From NCBI GenBank assembly GCA_020343675.1, contig CP070806.1:2887572-2930136 (forward strand): DNA of 42,565 nt. The letters run 5' to 3'. This document shows positions 34,174-41,562 of this stretch, in pieces. A model generated the notes under the pieces. It worked only from the letters and a program-made list of their open reading frames with translations. It searched no databases and was not told the DNA's origin. Origin of the DNA: Phycisphaerales bacterium. Its GTDB lineage: Bacteria; Planctomycetota; Phycisphaerae; Sedimentisphaerales; Anaerobacaceae. Position 1 is the first letter of the stretch; every line of letters starts with the position of its first letter. The translations under genes and the position numbers were made by a program.

Positions 34174-35622
34174 TCAGAATGACAGCAGCAACTGCCAGAT
34201 ATACATGTTGCCCAGCGCGTCAATATCCTCCCAGACCTTTTGGACCATGGCCTTGTCGCCCGTGATTTCGGGCAGGTCTTTGACACGTTGCTCCCAGGGA
34301 AAACACACGCCCGGTTTGACCTTCGGCGCGGCACGGCCGCCCATGCCCGTCACTTTTTCGCGTGACTCGATGGATGAGGGCAAATCACACGGTGGCGTAT
34401 CGGCCGGGCTCGGGTACGTACCTGCCGCATAGACACCGTGCTCGCGGCAGGTCTCCGTCATGACCTTCATGTTCTCGATGCTTGTGTCGTCCTGCATGAT
34501 CGCGCCGGCGTCCATGATGTAGCCGCCGTCTTTGGCCACCTCTTTGATGACGCGGAGGACAAACTGCCGCACTTCATCGGGCGTGCCATAGCTCAACATG
34601 ACGTTCGGGATGCCGCCGCTGATGGCGAATTTATCGTGCAGCTTGCGATGGACCTCGAAGATGTCATCCTGGTCGCAATGATAAACAATGCTGCGGTCGG
34701 GCAGCTCGCGGAACGTATCGAAATGGTGCTTCCAGCGGCCCTCGGCGTAGAAGAGCGTCTGGTGGCCGTTCTTCCAGAATTCTTCGATGCAGGGCTTAAG
34801 CGTGGGCCAGTAGTGGGACGCGAATTGTTTCGGGTTGAAGAAGGGCACGCAGCCGCGGTGCATCCAGTAACCGATGGGGACCTGGTTAGTCGGGTCGGCG
34901 GTGGTCAGGCCCACGTGGACTAAGTGCGGCATGAGCGCCTCGCATGCCTTGAGCACCTTCTTGGGTTGCGTCTGCATGTCATTGACGAGGCCTAAGTAGC
35001 CCCGCATTTTGTCGGCGATGATATCAAATGGGGCTTTGAAGATGCCCGCAATGGCCGAGCCCGTGCCGCACTCGCTGCGAAGCCGTGCGATTTGTGGGCC
35101 GAAGGCGTAAAAGTATTGCAGCATGGCCATGCCGCTCTTGACCAGCGCGAGGTTGCTGCGGTTTGTCGAGCCTTCGCCGATTTTGCTGACCTCAGTGGAG
35201 ATTCGAGGCAGCCAGGTCTCGTAGAGAAAGCAGGTCGGATCGTCGATGAGCGCATCATATTCATCCGCCTTCATGAACGCCTCTTCCTCGGGCGGCTCGA
35301 TGTAATTGAAGCCAACCGTGTGGGGGATGCCGATGCCCGGGATGCCGTAGTAGCGAAGCCCCGCTGCCTGGGCCAGCCCCGTCCAGACATAGACCATGTT
35401 GGGGACAATCGCGTCCCAGTCGAAATCCTTGGCGCACTTGACGGCCGCCTCGAAGGCCATGTTGTAATCGTGCGCCACGTCCTGGCAGGTGTAGCCCGCG
35501 TATTTAGCGGTAAACTCGGCCACAAAGGGACGAATCGGAATCATATCCGGCTTTTCGTTTCGCATCGCCGTGATGTAACGCTTCATCCTCTCGGCATGCA
35601 ACTGTTCCATAGTCTTGCCCAT
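34174..35622 (-). CDS. Uroporphyrinogen decarboxylase (UroD)-family protein, probably a methyltransferase-like member
   Basis: 482 residues from the ATG at 35622 (GGAG at nine bases); upstream codons to 35700 are not coding-like. It has the UroD-fold pattern with MKRYITAMRNEKPDMIPIRP at the front, WDAIVPNMVYVWTGLAQAAG, GIFKAPFDIIADKMRGYLGL, a central HCDQDDIFEVHRK, and AISGGIPNVMLSYGTPDEVR with VKDLPEITGD near the end. It is longer than true HemE (about 350 residues), and no heme genes are nearby. Such divergent UroD relatives include corrinoid methyltransferases, so removal of a methyl group from a methylated sugar is a possible but unproven role. It is cytoplasmic, and first in the operon with the two exported oxidoreductases. 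Confidence 0.75.
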   Translation of the reverse strand: MGKTMEQLHAERMKRYITAMRNEKPDMIPIRPFVAEFTAKYAGYTCQDVAHDYNMAFEAAVKCAKDFDWDAIVPNMVYVWTGLAQAAGLRYYGIPGIGIPHTVGFNYIEPPEEEAFMKADEYDALIDDPTCFLYETWLPRISTEVSKIGEGSTNRSNLALVKSGMAMLQYFYAFGPQIARLRSECGTGSAIAGIFKAPFDIIADKMRGYLGLVNDMQTQPKKVLKACEALMPHLVHVGLTTADPTNQVPIGYWMHRGCVPFFNPKQFASHYWPTLKPCIEEFWKNGHQTLFYAEGRWKHHFDTFRELPDRSIVYHCDQDDIFEVHRKLHDKFAISGGIPNVMLSYGTPDEVRQFVLRVIKEVAKDGGYIMDAGAIMQDDTSIENMKVMTETCREHGVYAAGTYPSPADTPPCDLPSSIESREKVTGMGGRAAPKVKPGVCFPWEQRVKDLPEITGDKAMVQKVWEDIDALGNMYIWQLLLSF

Positions 35623-35678
35623 TGTGCTTCGCTCCTTTTGTTCGTCAGCCCGGATTCTCAAACACACCAGTCCACATA

Positions 35679-35707
35679 AAAATACCCCACATTCCCCCAA
35701 ACATCAA
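35679..35707 (-). promoter_or_regulatory. Promoter of the UroD-Gfo-Gfo-DUF1080/TIM operon
   Basis: On the minus strand TTGATG (35707-35702) and TATTTT (35684-35679) with a 17-base spacer lie about 55 bases upstream of the start at 35622. Confidence 0.45.
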
Positions 35708-35758
35708 GCAATAACATGAACCCAGTCCCGAGCAAGGCCGGCGGAGATACACTTCCTA

Positions 35759-35787
35759 TTGCTTTGCCCGCAGTGACATACTATAAT
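35759..35787 (+). promoter_or_regulatory. Strong sigma70-type promoter pointing to the small membrane protein
   Basis: TTGCTT (35759-35764), a 17-base spacer and a perfect TATAAT (35782-35787). Transcription from here would give a leader of about 155 bases before the ATG at 35952. Confidence 0.55.
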
Positions 35788-35868
35788 TATCTTCGTTAGC
35801 GAAAAATACCCGGATGTAGCGAGTTAACCGGGATAATAGGCGAACTGAAAAAAAGAGACGGCGACTTC

Positions 35869-35918
35869 TTATACAGAAAGACGCTGTCTGTGTTTGCCGT
35901 CTTATACAGACTGTATAA
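35869..35918 (+). promoter_or_regulatory. TTATACAG repeat and dyad (operator or leader switch candidate)
   Basis: TTATACAG occurs at 35869-35876 and again at 35902-35909, 33 bases apart (about three helical turns). The second copy forms a perfect dyad with CTGTATAA at 35911-35918, and that arm overlaps a TATAAT at 35914-35919. AGACGGC (35856-35862) and GCCGTCT (35896-35902) can also pair across the same region. Both a repressor site over a second promoter and an RNA switch fit. Confidence 0.45.
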
Positions 35919-35951
35919 TCATTGTTGGGCAGACAACACAAGGTAAGTACT

Positions 35952-36284
35952 ATGAAATCAAAGCTGGAAAATACGATCCCCACGATTGACCGGGTAACAC
36001 AGAATTGGCAGATCTACTTCATTCTTGGTCTCGCACTACTAGGAGGAATCCTCTTTATCGCGGGAATTATTACGGGGAGCGAAAACATATCGACTGATTT
36101 GAACAGGTTATCCGAGTCAACAATCATGGCACTAATAGGGTTCATGTCATTCTGCCTCTTCTTCCCATTTGCGTATATTCTTCTGCTCATCAAGGAAGCC
36201 GCAAGGTCACGACGGCAATTTGATGAATTGGCCAAAACGATTGATTCTATGAAGACCCAAAAATCCAGTGTAGCGGACGGCTAA
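35952..36284 (+). CDS. Small two-helix membrane protein
   Basis: 110 residues from the ATG at 35952, with AAGG eight bases upstream; the earlier ATG at 35922 would lie inside the putative operator region. Two hydrophobic segments are clear: WQIYFILGLALLGGILFIAG (about 19-40) and LIGFMSFCLFFPFAYILLLI (about 65-85), followed by a charged helical tail (KEAARSRRQFDELAKTIDSM). No family is recognised. The GC content is visibly lower than that of its neighbours, and it stands alone on the plus strand, so it may be a recent arrival or a regulated orphan. The elaborate upstream region suggests conditional expression. Confidence 0.65.
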   Translation: MKSKLENTIPTIDRVTQNWQIYFILGLALLGGILFIAGIITGSENISTDLNRLSESTIMALIGFMSFCLFFPFAYILLLIKEAARSRRQFDELAKTIDSMKTQKSSVADG

Positions 36285-36363
36285 TTGCCACCGCTGACCT
36301 GAAACATTCGGCGTGAGAGATGCGCAAGGTCTTCGGCCAAGCTCGGCTCTACACAGCGCTGGA

Positions 36364-38784
36364 TCAATATAAATCGGCTTTCCGGGCCTCGAGGATTTGG
36401 GGGGGCTGGCCGTCCGGGAATTCGAGTTTGAGCTTGATAGCGCCGATGGTTTCCAGGCCTTCGGCTTCGAGCGTGGCGGTGTCGTCCGTGGGTAGCAGTG
36501 CGGTGAGCTTTTTGTCGGCCAGTTCGACGTTCAGGGCGTATCCGCCATTGATGCTCCGCAGAATTGCCCGTCTCTTGATCTCCTCTTTGACTCGGTGCGG
36601 CCAGTAAACGGCGACGAATTCGGTCTTTTGCCTCTTTTCGCCTGTTCTGGCGGTCAGGTGCCACTCGCGCAGGGTGATTCGCGGGCGGGGATTCGGGTCA
36701 TATTGGTCGGTCTGCGTGAAGCTCAGGCCGGACGGTGCCAGAAAGTCTATGTCGCAGACGACATCATCGTTTCGGACCTGGATTTCGTGCTGGCCTTGCA
36801 CGTCGATCTTGTTGATGGCGTGAAGCCAGTATTCATACGTTGAGGGTTCTTTCGCCTCCAGCCGGTCATAGACGATGACAACTTCGGGCTTGACGAAGAT
36901 GATTGCTCGGGTGAAACGTTTGAGCGGCGTTTCGTAGGCACTTCCCGCCTCGCCCACGACGACATCGACTTGCGGCGTGGTCTTGAAGGCGACGATCTCG
37001 CCCTGGGCTTTGGATGTGCGCCTGCCCTGGCCTCGTCCGTTGACGGTGATGTTGTTGACCGAGCGCGTGCTCCACATCCAGTTCTTGTGGTGGTCGCTGC
37101 CATAGCTGTCGCGGTATCCCGAGCGAATCAGCAGGCGCTCTCCATAGGCCGAAAGCAGAAAGGAATTGTTCGCCTCGTAGCCGTGCGACTGCGTGCCAAA
37201 CGGGCTGGACTTAAAGACGACCTGAACACTGTTTTGCGCATCGGTCAGGCTGGTGTTCAGATAGGCCTGACCCGTTCGCGAAAACAGCCGCGATAAAGGC
37301 AGGTCGTCGGGCGGCGTCGCCTCGACCTTGGGCAGCGCGCCGCGAATGAACCCGATATAACCGTCGGCGGTCTCAGGCCCGCCCAGTTGCTCAACGTACC
37401 ATTGCCAGTGCCCATTGTTGGCCTGTGCGGCGAAGGTGCTCACCAAAGGGACATTTCTCTGGGCTCTGCGGCCGGCCGTCAGGTCACCGAAGCCGCCTCC
37501 AACCTTGCCCGGCGGCATCAGGTACATGGCGTAGTAGCCTGCCTTCGAGTAGTACGGCTTATCGTAAGCGTCGGTCCCCATCGCCTCGCGCATGATATCC
37601 GCCCACCACGTGAAGCGGTTCTGGTAGCTCGACCAGTAAGACGAGCCCTCGTGCCAGCCACCATCGTCGTCGCTCCAGACCGGGTAAGTATTGAAGAACA
37701 CATTCATCGCGAACCAAACCCAGTCATCGGCGCCCTCGACCTCACCCAAAAAGGCAATGCCGACCTCGCCCAAAAAGTGCCATGCCCGGTTGGCGTGACT
37801 TCCGTAAGGTTGCCACAGATGACGCGGGCAAAGGTGCCGATACATTTCGTCGCCGCGGATTTTCATCACCTTGCGGCAAATCTCCTTTTCCTGCTCACTG
37901 AGCAGGTCGTTCACGAACGAATAAGTGCGGCTGAAATAGTAATTGTAGGGCATGCCCGCCTCATCGTTGTAGCGGTAGCCCGTGCTGCCTTTGGGATCCC
38001 ACTTGGCGCATTCGAGCAAAATACGCTTAGCCTCGAAGCCATATTCCTCCTTCCCACCCAACAGGCGAGTGAAAGCCAGCGTCGCCGCGCCGTTCAACGC
38101 CCGGATGGTATAGGTCCGGTTGCCCCACCAGATGTCCCGCCAGGGATCGCTGTTGCGGATGGTACCGGCCGGATACTTCGGCGGCTCCTTCGTCGCGGGC
38201 GGCCGGGCCAGAAGTCTCTCACAGTCTCTCACCAGTTCATCGTATTCCGGCTTCATTCTCCCCCGCGCCAATTCGCGCAGCCGGTCGAGATTCTCTGGAC
38301 GCATGAACAATCGCGGATGCGTTCGCGGTATGCGGGCCATCAGCTCCTCGCGGACCGGCAGGGGCATCGCCACGGCATCGTTGGCAATCGTGAACGTCCG
38401 CGCCCGGCTCCAGTTCGTATATCGGCCGCTGCCGTCGTTGCCCCGATATCGCCACGTGTATGTCCCGGGCGCGAACGTCCGGGGCGGGCAATGTACGTTG
38501 AACTCCACATCGCTTGCACCGTACTCGATCTTCTCGAACTGACTGTCGCGCGCGCACTGAATTTCCCAGGTCAGGCCCCGCTGGGGCCGCCAGCTAAAGC
38601 TGGGCGGGTTGACCTGGGAACTGTCGCCTTCGGCAGGGCGGCAGCCCCACTCGCCAGGTTCTTCGGGGCGCTCGTCCAGCTTCAAATCGGCAGCCGGGGC
38701 GGGCACTGCGAACAGCGATACCAGCAGGGTGGCAATGATTAAGCTCTTAGCATTTGCTCTGAAACGATGCGCCTTCAGCGTCAT
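36364..38784 (-). CDS. Secreted heparinase II/III-like polysaccharide lyase with DUF4962-type N-terminus
   Basis: 806 residues with a signal peptide (SLIIATLLVSLFAVPAPAAD). An N-terminal beta domain (about 35-140) has GTYTWRYRGNDG, then an alpha/alpha toroid (about 150-490) with HPRLFMRPENLDRLRELARG and the conserved GSHANRAWHFLGEVGIAFLG (H330) and GGWHEGSSYWSSY. A heparinase II/III beta-sandwich (about 500-720) has QSHGYEANNSFLLSAYGERL (H534) and HHKNWMWSTRSVNNITVNGR, the usual metal/catalytic region. The family cleaves uronic-acid polysaccharides by beta-elimination outside the cytoplasm. AAGGAGG is just upstream of the ATG, and the gene follows pyrD by nine bases. The exact polymer is unknown. 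Confidence 0.85.
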   Translation of the reverse strand: MTLKAHRFRANAKSLIIATLLVSLFAVPAPAADLKLDERPEEPGEWGCRPAEGDSSQVNPPSFSWRPQRGLTWEIQCARDSQFEKIEYGASDVEFNVHCPPRTFAPGTYTWRYRGNDGSGRYTNWSRARTFTIANDAVAMPLPVREELMARIPRTHPRLFMRPENLDRLRELARGRMKPEYDELVRDCERLLARPPATKEPPKYPAGTIRNSDPWRDIWWGNRTYTIRALNGAATLAFTRLLGGKEEYGFEAKRILLECAKWDPKGSTGYRYNDEAGMPYNYYFSRTYSFVNDLLSEQEKEICRKVMKIRGDEMYRHLCPRHLWQPYGSHANRAWHFLGEVGIAFLGEVEGADDWVWFAMNVFFNTYPVWSDDDGGWHEGSSYWSSYQNRFTWWADIMREAMGTDAYDKPYYSKAGYYAMYLMPPGKVGGGFGDLTAGRRAQRNVPLVSTFAAQANNGHWQWYVEQLGGPETADGYIGFIRGALPKVEATPPDDLPLSRLFSRTGQAYLNTSLTDAQNSVQVVFKSSPFGTQSHGYEANNSFLLSAYGERLLIRSGYRDSYGSDHHKNWMWSTRSVNNITVNGRGQGRRTSKAQGEIVAFKTTPQVDVVVGEAGSAYETPLKRFTRAIIFVKPEVVIVYDRLEAKEPSTYEYWLHAINKIDVQGQHEIQVRNDDVVCDIDFLAPSGLSFTQTDQYDPNPRPRITLREWHLTARTGEKRQKTEFVAVYWPHRVKEEIKRRAILRSINGGYALNVELADKKLTALLPTDDTATLEAEGLETIGAIKLKLEFPDGQPPQILEARKADLY

Positions 38785-38793
38785 TGTTCCTCC

Positions 38794-39729
38794 TTACTCC
38801 AGAAGCGACCCGGTTAGTTCTTTGATGTTCGTGATATCATTGCGAACGCAATAGTCTCTTATCCCGTCGATGATTTTCGCGGCGCAGTCGGGTTCGATAA
38901 AATTGGTCGTGCCGATGCCGACGCCCGAGGCCCCGGCGATAATGAATTCAATCGCATCCAACGCAGTTCTGATTCCTCCTCCACCCAGAAGCGGTATGTC
39001 GCGTTTTTTTGCGACCTCGTTATAAACCTTGTTAACGAGATAGACGGCGATGGGTTTGATGGCCGGGCCTGAGAGCCCGCCGGTCCGGTTGGCCAGAACG
39101 GGCTTACGCGTCTCGATGTCGATGACCATCGCGGTGAATGTATTCACGAGGCTCAGGGCGTCGGCGCCCGCTTCGACCGCTGCGGCGGCAATGACGCTGA
39201 TATCCGTCACGGCGGGCGAGAGCTTGACCATCAGGACCTTTTCGCCCGCGGCTTTCTTGACGGCCGAGGTGATCCCGGCCACCTGCTCGGGGTCTCTGCC
39301 GAAGCTGATACCACCCTTTTTCACATTAGGGCAACTGATGTTCAGCTCGAAGCCGGCTATCGCACGTTCCGACGACAGACGCTCGGTGACAGCCACATAT
39401 TCTTCGATGGTCTGACCCGCGACGTTCACGAAAACCGCAGGCGAGAAATTCTCCAGCACGGGCAGTTTTTCTTCGATGAATTTCTCCAGGCCGACGTTGG
39501 CCAGCCCAATCGCGTTGAGCATCCCCGAATCGGTCTCGACAATACGCGGCGTGGCGTTGCCCTTTCTCGGAGCCAGCGTGATGCTCTTGGTGATGAACCC
39601 GCCGAGACAATTGACGTCCATAAAGTCGCTCAGCTCGTCCGCATACCCGCACGTCCCCGAAACAGTAAAGACCGGATTAACCAGCTTCAATCCCGCAAAA
39701 TCAACCGAGATATCGATGTTGTCGCCCAT
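38794..39729 (-). CDS. pyrD: Dihydroorotate dehydrogenase, class 1B type
   Basis: 311 residues from the ATG at 39729, the usual length; the frame to 39846 upstream is a repeat-rich leader. The enzyme oxidises dihydroorotate to orotate in pyrimidine synthesis using FMN. Motifs: VSGTCGYADE, ITKSITLAPRKGNATPRIVE, GMLNAIGLANVG, and the active-site loop ELNISCPNVKKGG with catalytic C133 (class 1), then MVKLSPAVTDI, ANRTGGLSGPAIKP, GGGGIRTALDAIEFIIAGAS. The cysteine and sequence fit the NAD-dependent 1B group; the partner PyrK is not in the window. No Shine-Dalgarno is visible, and the leader holds two hairpin repeats. It lies between a NUDIX gene and the lyase gene. Confidence 0.93.
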   Translation of the reverse strand: MGDNIDISVDFAGLKLVNPVFTVSGTCGYADELSDFMDVNCLGGFITKSITLAPRKGNATPRIVETDSGMLNAIGLANVGLEKFIEEKLPVLENFSPAVFVNVAGQTIEEYVAVTERLSSERAIAGFELNISCPNVKKGGISFGRDPEQVAGITSAVKKAAGEKVLMVKLSPAVTDISVIAAAAVEAGADALSLVNTFTAMVIDIETRKPVLANRTGGLSGPAIKPIAVYLVNKVYNEVAKKRDIPLLGGGGIRTALDAIEFIIAGASGVGIGTTNFIEPDCAAKIIDGIRDYCVRNDITNIKELTGSLLE

Positions 39730-39740
39730 TCTATGAATCC

Positions 39741-39762
39741 GTAGGGTGGGGCTCGCCCCACC
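39741..39762 (+). repeat. GTAGGR-hairpin repeat, copy 2
   Basis: GTAGGG at 39741-39746 runs into the perfect hairpin GGTGGGGC (39745-39752)-TC-GCCCCACC (39755-39762). Twelve bases separate it from the pyrD start codon. Same layout as the copies at 6230-6255 and 41503-41528. Confidence 0.5.
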
Positions 39763-39774
39763 ATTGCCTTGTCG

Positions 39775-39792
39775 TTCCTGCGAAGGCAGGAA
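39775..39792. repeat. Short palindromic (REP-like) hairpin
   Basis: TTCCTGC (39775-39781), loop GAAG, GCAGGAA (39786-39792). The form TTCC-hairpin-GGAATCC is common among REP-like intergenic palindromes in bacteria. With the previous repeat it fills the gap between the NUDIX stop and the pyrD start. Confidence 0.45.
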
Positions 39793-39799
39793 TCCATGC

Positions 39800-40276
39800 T
39801 TACTTAGAGCTCTGGTCTTTCGCGGGCTTCCGCCACAATCTTTCAAGGCCGCAAGCGATCATTTCGTCGTGGTCGAAGGCCAGATCTTCGGGAAGCTTTT
39901 CTATCTCGAACCACTGGGCCTTCGCGGCGTCATCGCCCGCTCGTATCTTGCCGTGTCCCTCGGTTGCCACGCCGGTGAACGCGATGGAAATCTGCCGGCC
40001 TCGCGGGTCCCGGCCGCACGTGCCGAACGCCCGCATCTGTTCGAGCTTGACGCCCGTCAGGCCCGTTTCCTCATTCAATTCCCGCGCCACGGCGTCCTCC
40101 AGCTCTTCGTCGATCTCGACGAATCCGCCCGGCACGGCCCACTTGCCCTTGTAAGGCTCTTTTCCGCGATTGATCAACAGCACTTCGGTCCTGCCGCCCG
40201 ACCGGCGAAAAACCACCGCGTCGGCTGTCACCATCGGCCTGGGCCACTCATAGACATATTTTCCTTTTTCTGCCAT
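39800..40276 (-). CDS. NUDIX hydrolase
   Basis: 158 residues from the ATG at 40276; codons up to 40411 are not family-like. The complete NUDIX box is visible: GGFVEIDEELEDAVARELNE followed by ETGL (about residues 50-73), with the REx2EE metal-binding glutamates. Other features are MVTADAVVFRR at the front and FGTCGRDPRGRQISIAFTGV, as in ADP-ribose or nucleotide-sugar pyrophosphatases and NrtR-less NUDIX proteins of about 150 residues. The substrate is not certain. It is divergent from the GT9 gene across 144 bases. A weak minus-strand promoter (TTGCAT-like arm at 40323-40328 with TAGAAT at 40305-40300) may drive it. Confidence 0.88.
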   Translation of the reverse strand: MAEKGKYVYEWPRPMVTADAVVFRRSGGRTEVLLINRGKEPYKGKWAVPGGFVEIDEELEDAVARELNEETGLTGVKLEQMRAFGTCGRDPRGRQISIAFTGVATEGHGKIRAGDDAAKAQWFEIEKLPEDLAFDHDEMIACGLERLWRKPAKDQSSK

Positions 40277-40354
40277 AGTACTCACATTGCGTGTCGCACA
40301 TTCTAATATGTAACGGGGCCGTTTGCATTTGAATTCTGGATTTTCTCGTACCGA

Positions 40355-40383
40355 TTGCCTCCAGCGGCCCAAAGACTTACAAT
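40355..40383 (+). promoter_or_regulatory. Sigma70-type promoter of the second GT9 gene
   Basis: TTGCCT (40355-40360), a 17-base spacer and TACAAT (40378-40383), about 38 bases before the ATG at 40421. Confidence 0.5.
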
Positions 40384-40420
40384 GGCCCAACGTTAAGAAC
40401 GCAGTACGCAATTAGAGACT

Positions 40421-41506
40421 ATGCCGGGAGCTTGCAAGAATATCCTGATTGCCAAACCCAGCGCGCTGGGCGATATCGTGTTGGCCCTTCCCGCCGTGAC
40501 GGCGCTGCACAAGAGCTTTCCCGATGCGAGGATTAGCTGGCTGGCCCGGCCGGAATTCGCGCCGATTCTGGAGAACCACCCTCATCTGGCTGAGGTAATC
40601 CCCTTCGACCGCAAGCTGCTCAGCAAGGCCTGGTTCCACCCGCGAGCGTTCGGCGCTCTGGTTTCGCTCGTCAAGCGGCTGCGTAGGGGTCAGTTCGACG
40701 TTGTCTTCGATTTCCAGGGCCTTTTCAGGACGGCATCTCTGGCCTGGCTATCGGGCTGCAAACGGCGCATCGGCATGGCCAACGCCCGAGAGTTCGCCCC
40801 ATTCTTCTATACCGACAAAGTCCCCCCCGACCCGGCCAACCGGCATCTGGTGGACTACTACATGAGGATGGTTTGCGCCGCCGGGGCCACTGAGAAGGAT
40901 GTGGAATTCGTTTTTCCGCCCGACAGCGAGGCTGCGGTTTCGGTTCGCACGTTGTTGGCAAGTCACGGGATTAAGGACGACAAGTACGCCGTTCTCGTGC
41001 CCGGCTCGGCTCAACGCGACAAGTGCTGGCCCGTCGAGCGTTTTGCGATTTTGGCTGAGAAGATTTCATCGAATTTCGGCTTACCTATCGTCGCGGCGGG
41101 CACGGCTTTGGAGGCACCTCTGATTGAGACGTTGAAAGAGAAGGCCAAGGTCCCCGTGACGAACCTGGCGGGACGAACGTCGCTGAAGGAATTGGTCGCG
41201 CTATCGCGTGCCGCCAAGCTGGTGGTTAGCAACGATACCGGACCGGGCCATATCGCCGCGGCGCTGGGCACGCCTTTGGTCCTGATGTTCAGTTGGTCGA
41301 ATCCGGCCCGCATCGCCCCGTACGGCCGGACCGAGTGCATGGTCGCCAACGAGCCGTACAGCCGGGGCCACAAGATAAGAAGCTCCGATCCCGAACACGA
41401 CATCAAAGCCATCACCGTCGACCAGGTCTGGCAGAGAGTCTGCGAGCAGCTCGCCCCAAAGGGACAAGGCAATCTTCCGCCCCAACATTCCAACGGAAAT
41501 GGGTAG
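40421..41506 (+). CDS. Glycosyltransferase family 9, ADP-heptose:LPS heptosyltransferase-like
   Basis: 361 residues. Classical GT9 features: KNILIAKPSALGDIVLALPA at the N-terminus with the catalytic-region aspartate, DVVFDFQGLFRTASLAWLSG, YAVLVPGSAQRDKCWPVERF leading into the donor-binding half, and VVSNDTGPGHIAAALGTPLV. It resembles WaaC/WaaF-type enzymes that add heptose to the LPS inner core, more closely than the GT9 at 13077-14129 does. The last about 15 residues (GNLPPQHSNGNG) look like an unstructured tail, and its TAG lies within a repeat element. It is followed by an exported protein 56 bases later. The exact acceptor (Kdo or heptose I) cannot be told. Confidence 0.88.
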   Translation: MPGACKNILIAKPSALGDIVLALPAVTALHKSFPDARISWLARPEFAPILENHPHLAEVIPFDRKLLSKAWFHPRAFGALVSLVKRLRRGQFDVVFDFQGLFRTASLAWLSGCKRRIGMANAREFAPFFYTDKVPPDPANRHLVDYYMRMVCAAGATEKDVEFVFPPDSEAAVSVRTLLASHGIKDDKYAVLVPGSAQRDKCWPVERFAILAEKISSNFGLPIVAAGTALEAPLIETLKEKAKVPVTNLAGRTSLKELVALSRAAKLVVSNDTGPGHIAAALGTPLVLMFSWSNPARIAPYGRTECMVANEPYSRGHKIRSSDPEHDIKAITVDQVWQRVCEQLAPKGQGNLPPQHSNGNG

Positions 41507-41528
41507 GATGGGCAACTTGTTTGCCCAT
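41503..41528 (+). repeat. GTAGGR-hairpin repeat, copy 3, overlapping a stop codon
   Basis: GTAGGA (41503-41508) is followed by the perfect hairpin ATGGGCAA (41508-41515)-CTTGT-TTGCCCAT (41521-41528). The TAG of the GT9 gene (41504-41506) lies inside the element. Confidence 0.45.
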
Positions 41529-41562
41529 GCAGTTCAAAGCGTTGAAGGAAAGGCAAGACGCC

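Larger units (their letters stand above)
35623..35951. other. 329-base divergent intergenic region
   Basis: No gene is supported here. It contains the promoter of the UroD-Gfo operon (35679-35707, minus), a strong promoter to the right (35759-35787), a second TATAAT at 35914-35919, and the TTATACAG repeat/dyad (35869-35918). A 75-codon minus-strand open frame (35756-35983) is not convincing. Confidence 0.6.

Noticed and set aside
32948..34432. 494-codon plus-strand open frame antisense to the second oxidoreductase
   Set aside because: It is explained by the GC-rich codon use of the Gfo/Idh/MocA gene on the minus strand; the same holds for the 396-codon frame at 31608-32798.
35756..35983. 75-codon minus-strand frame across the divergent promoter region
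   Set aside because: It overlaps two promoters and the dyad and has no ribosome site or recognisable content.
37387..38742. 451-codon plus-strand open frame antisense to the lyase gene
   Set aside because: No recognisable motifs and no start signals; the minus-strand lyase has a signal peptide, conserved histidines and a strong ribosome site.
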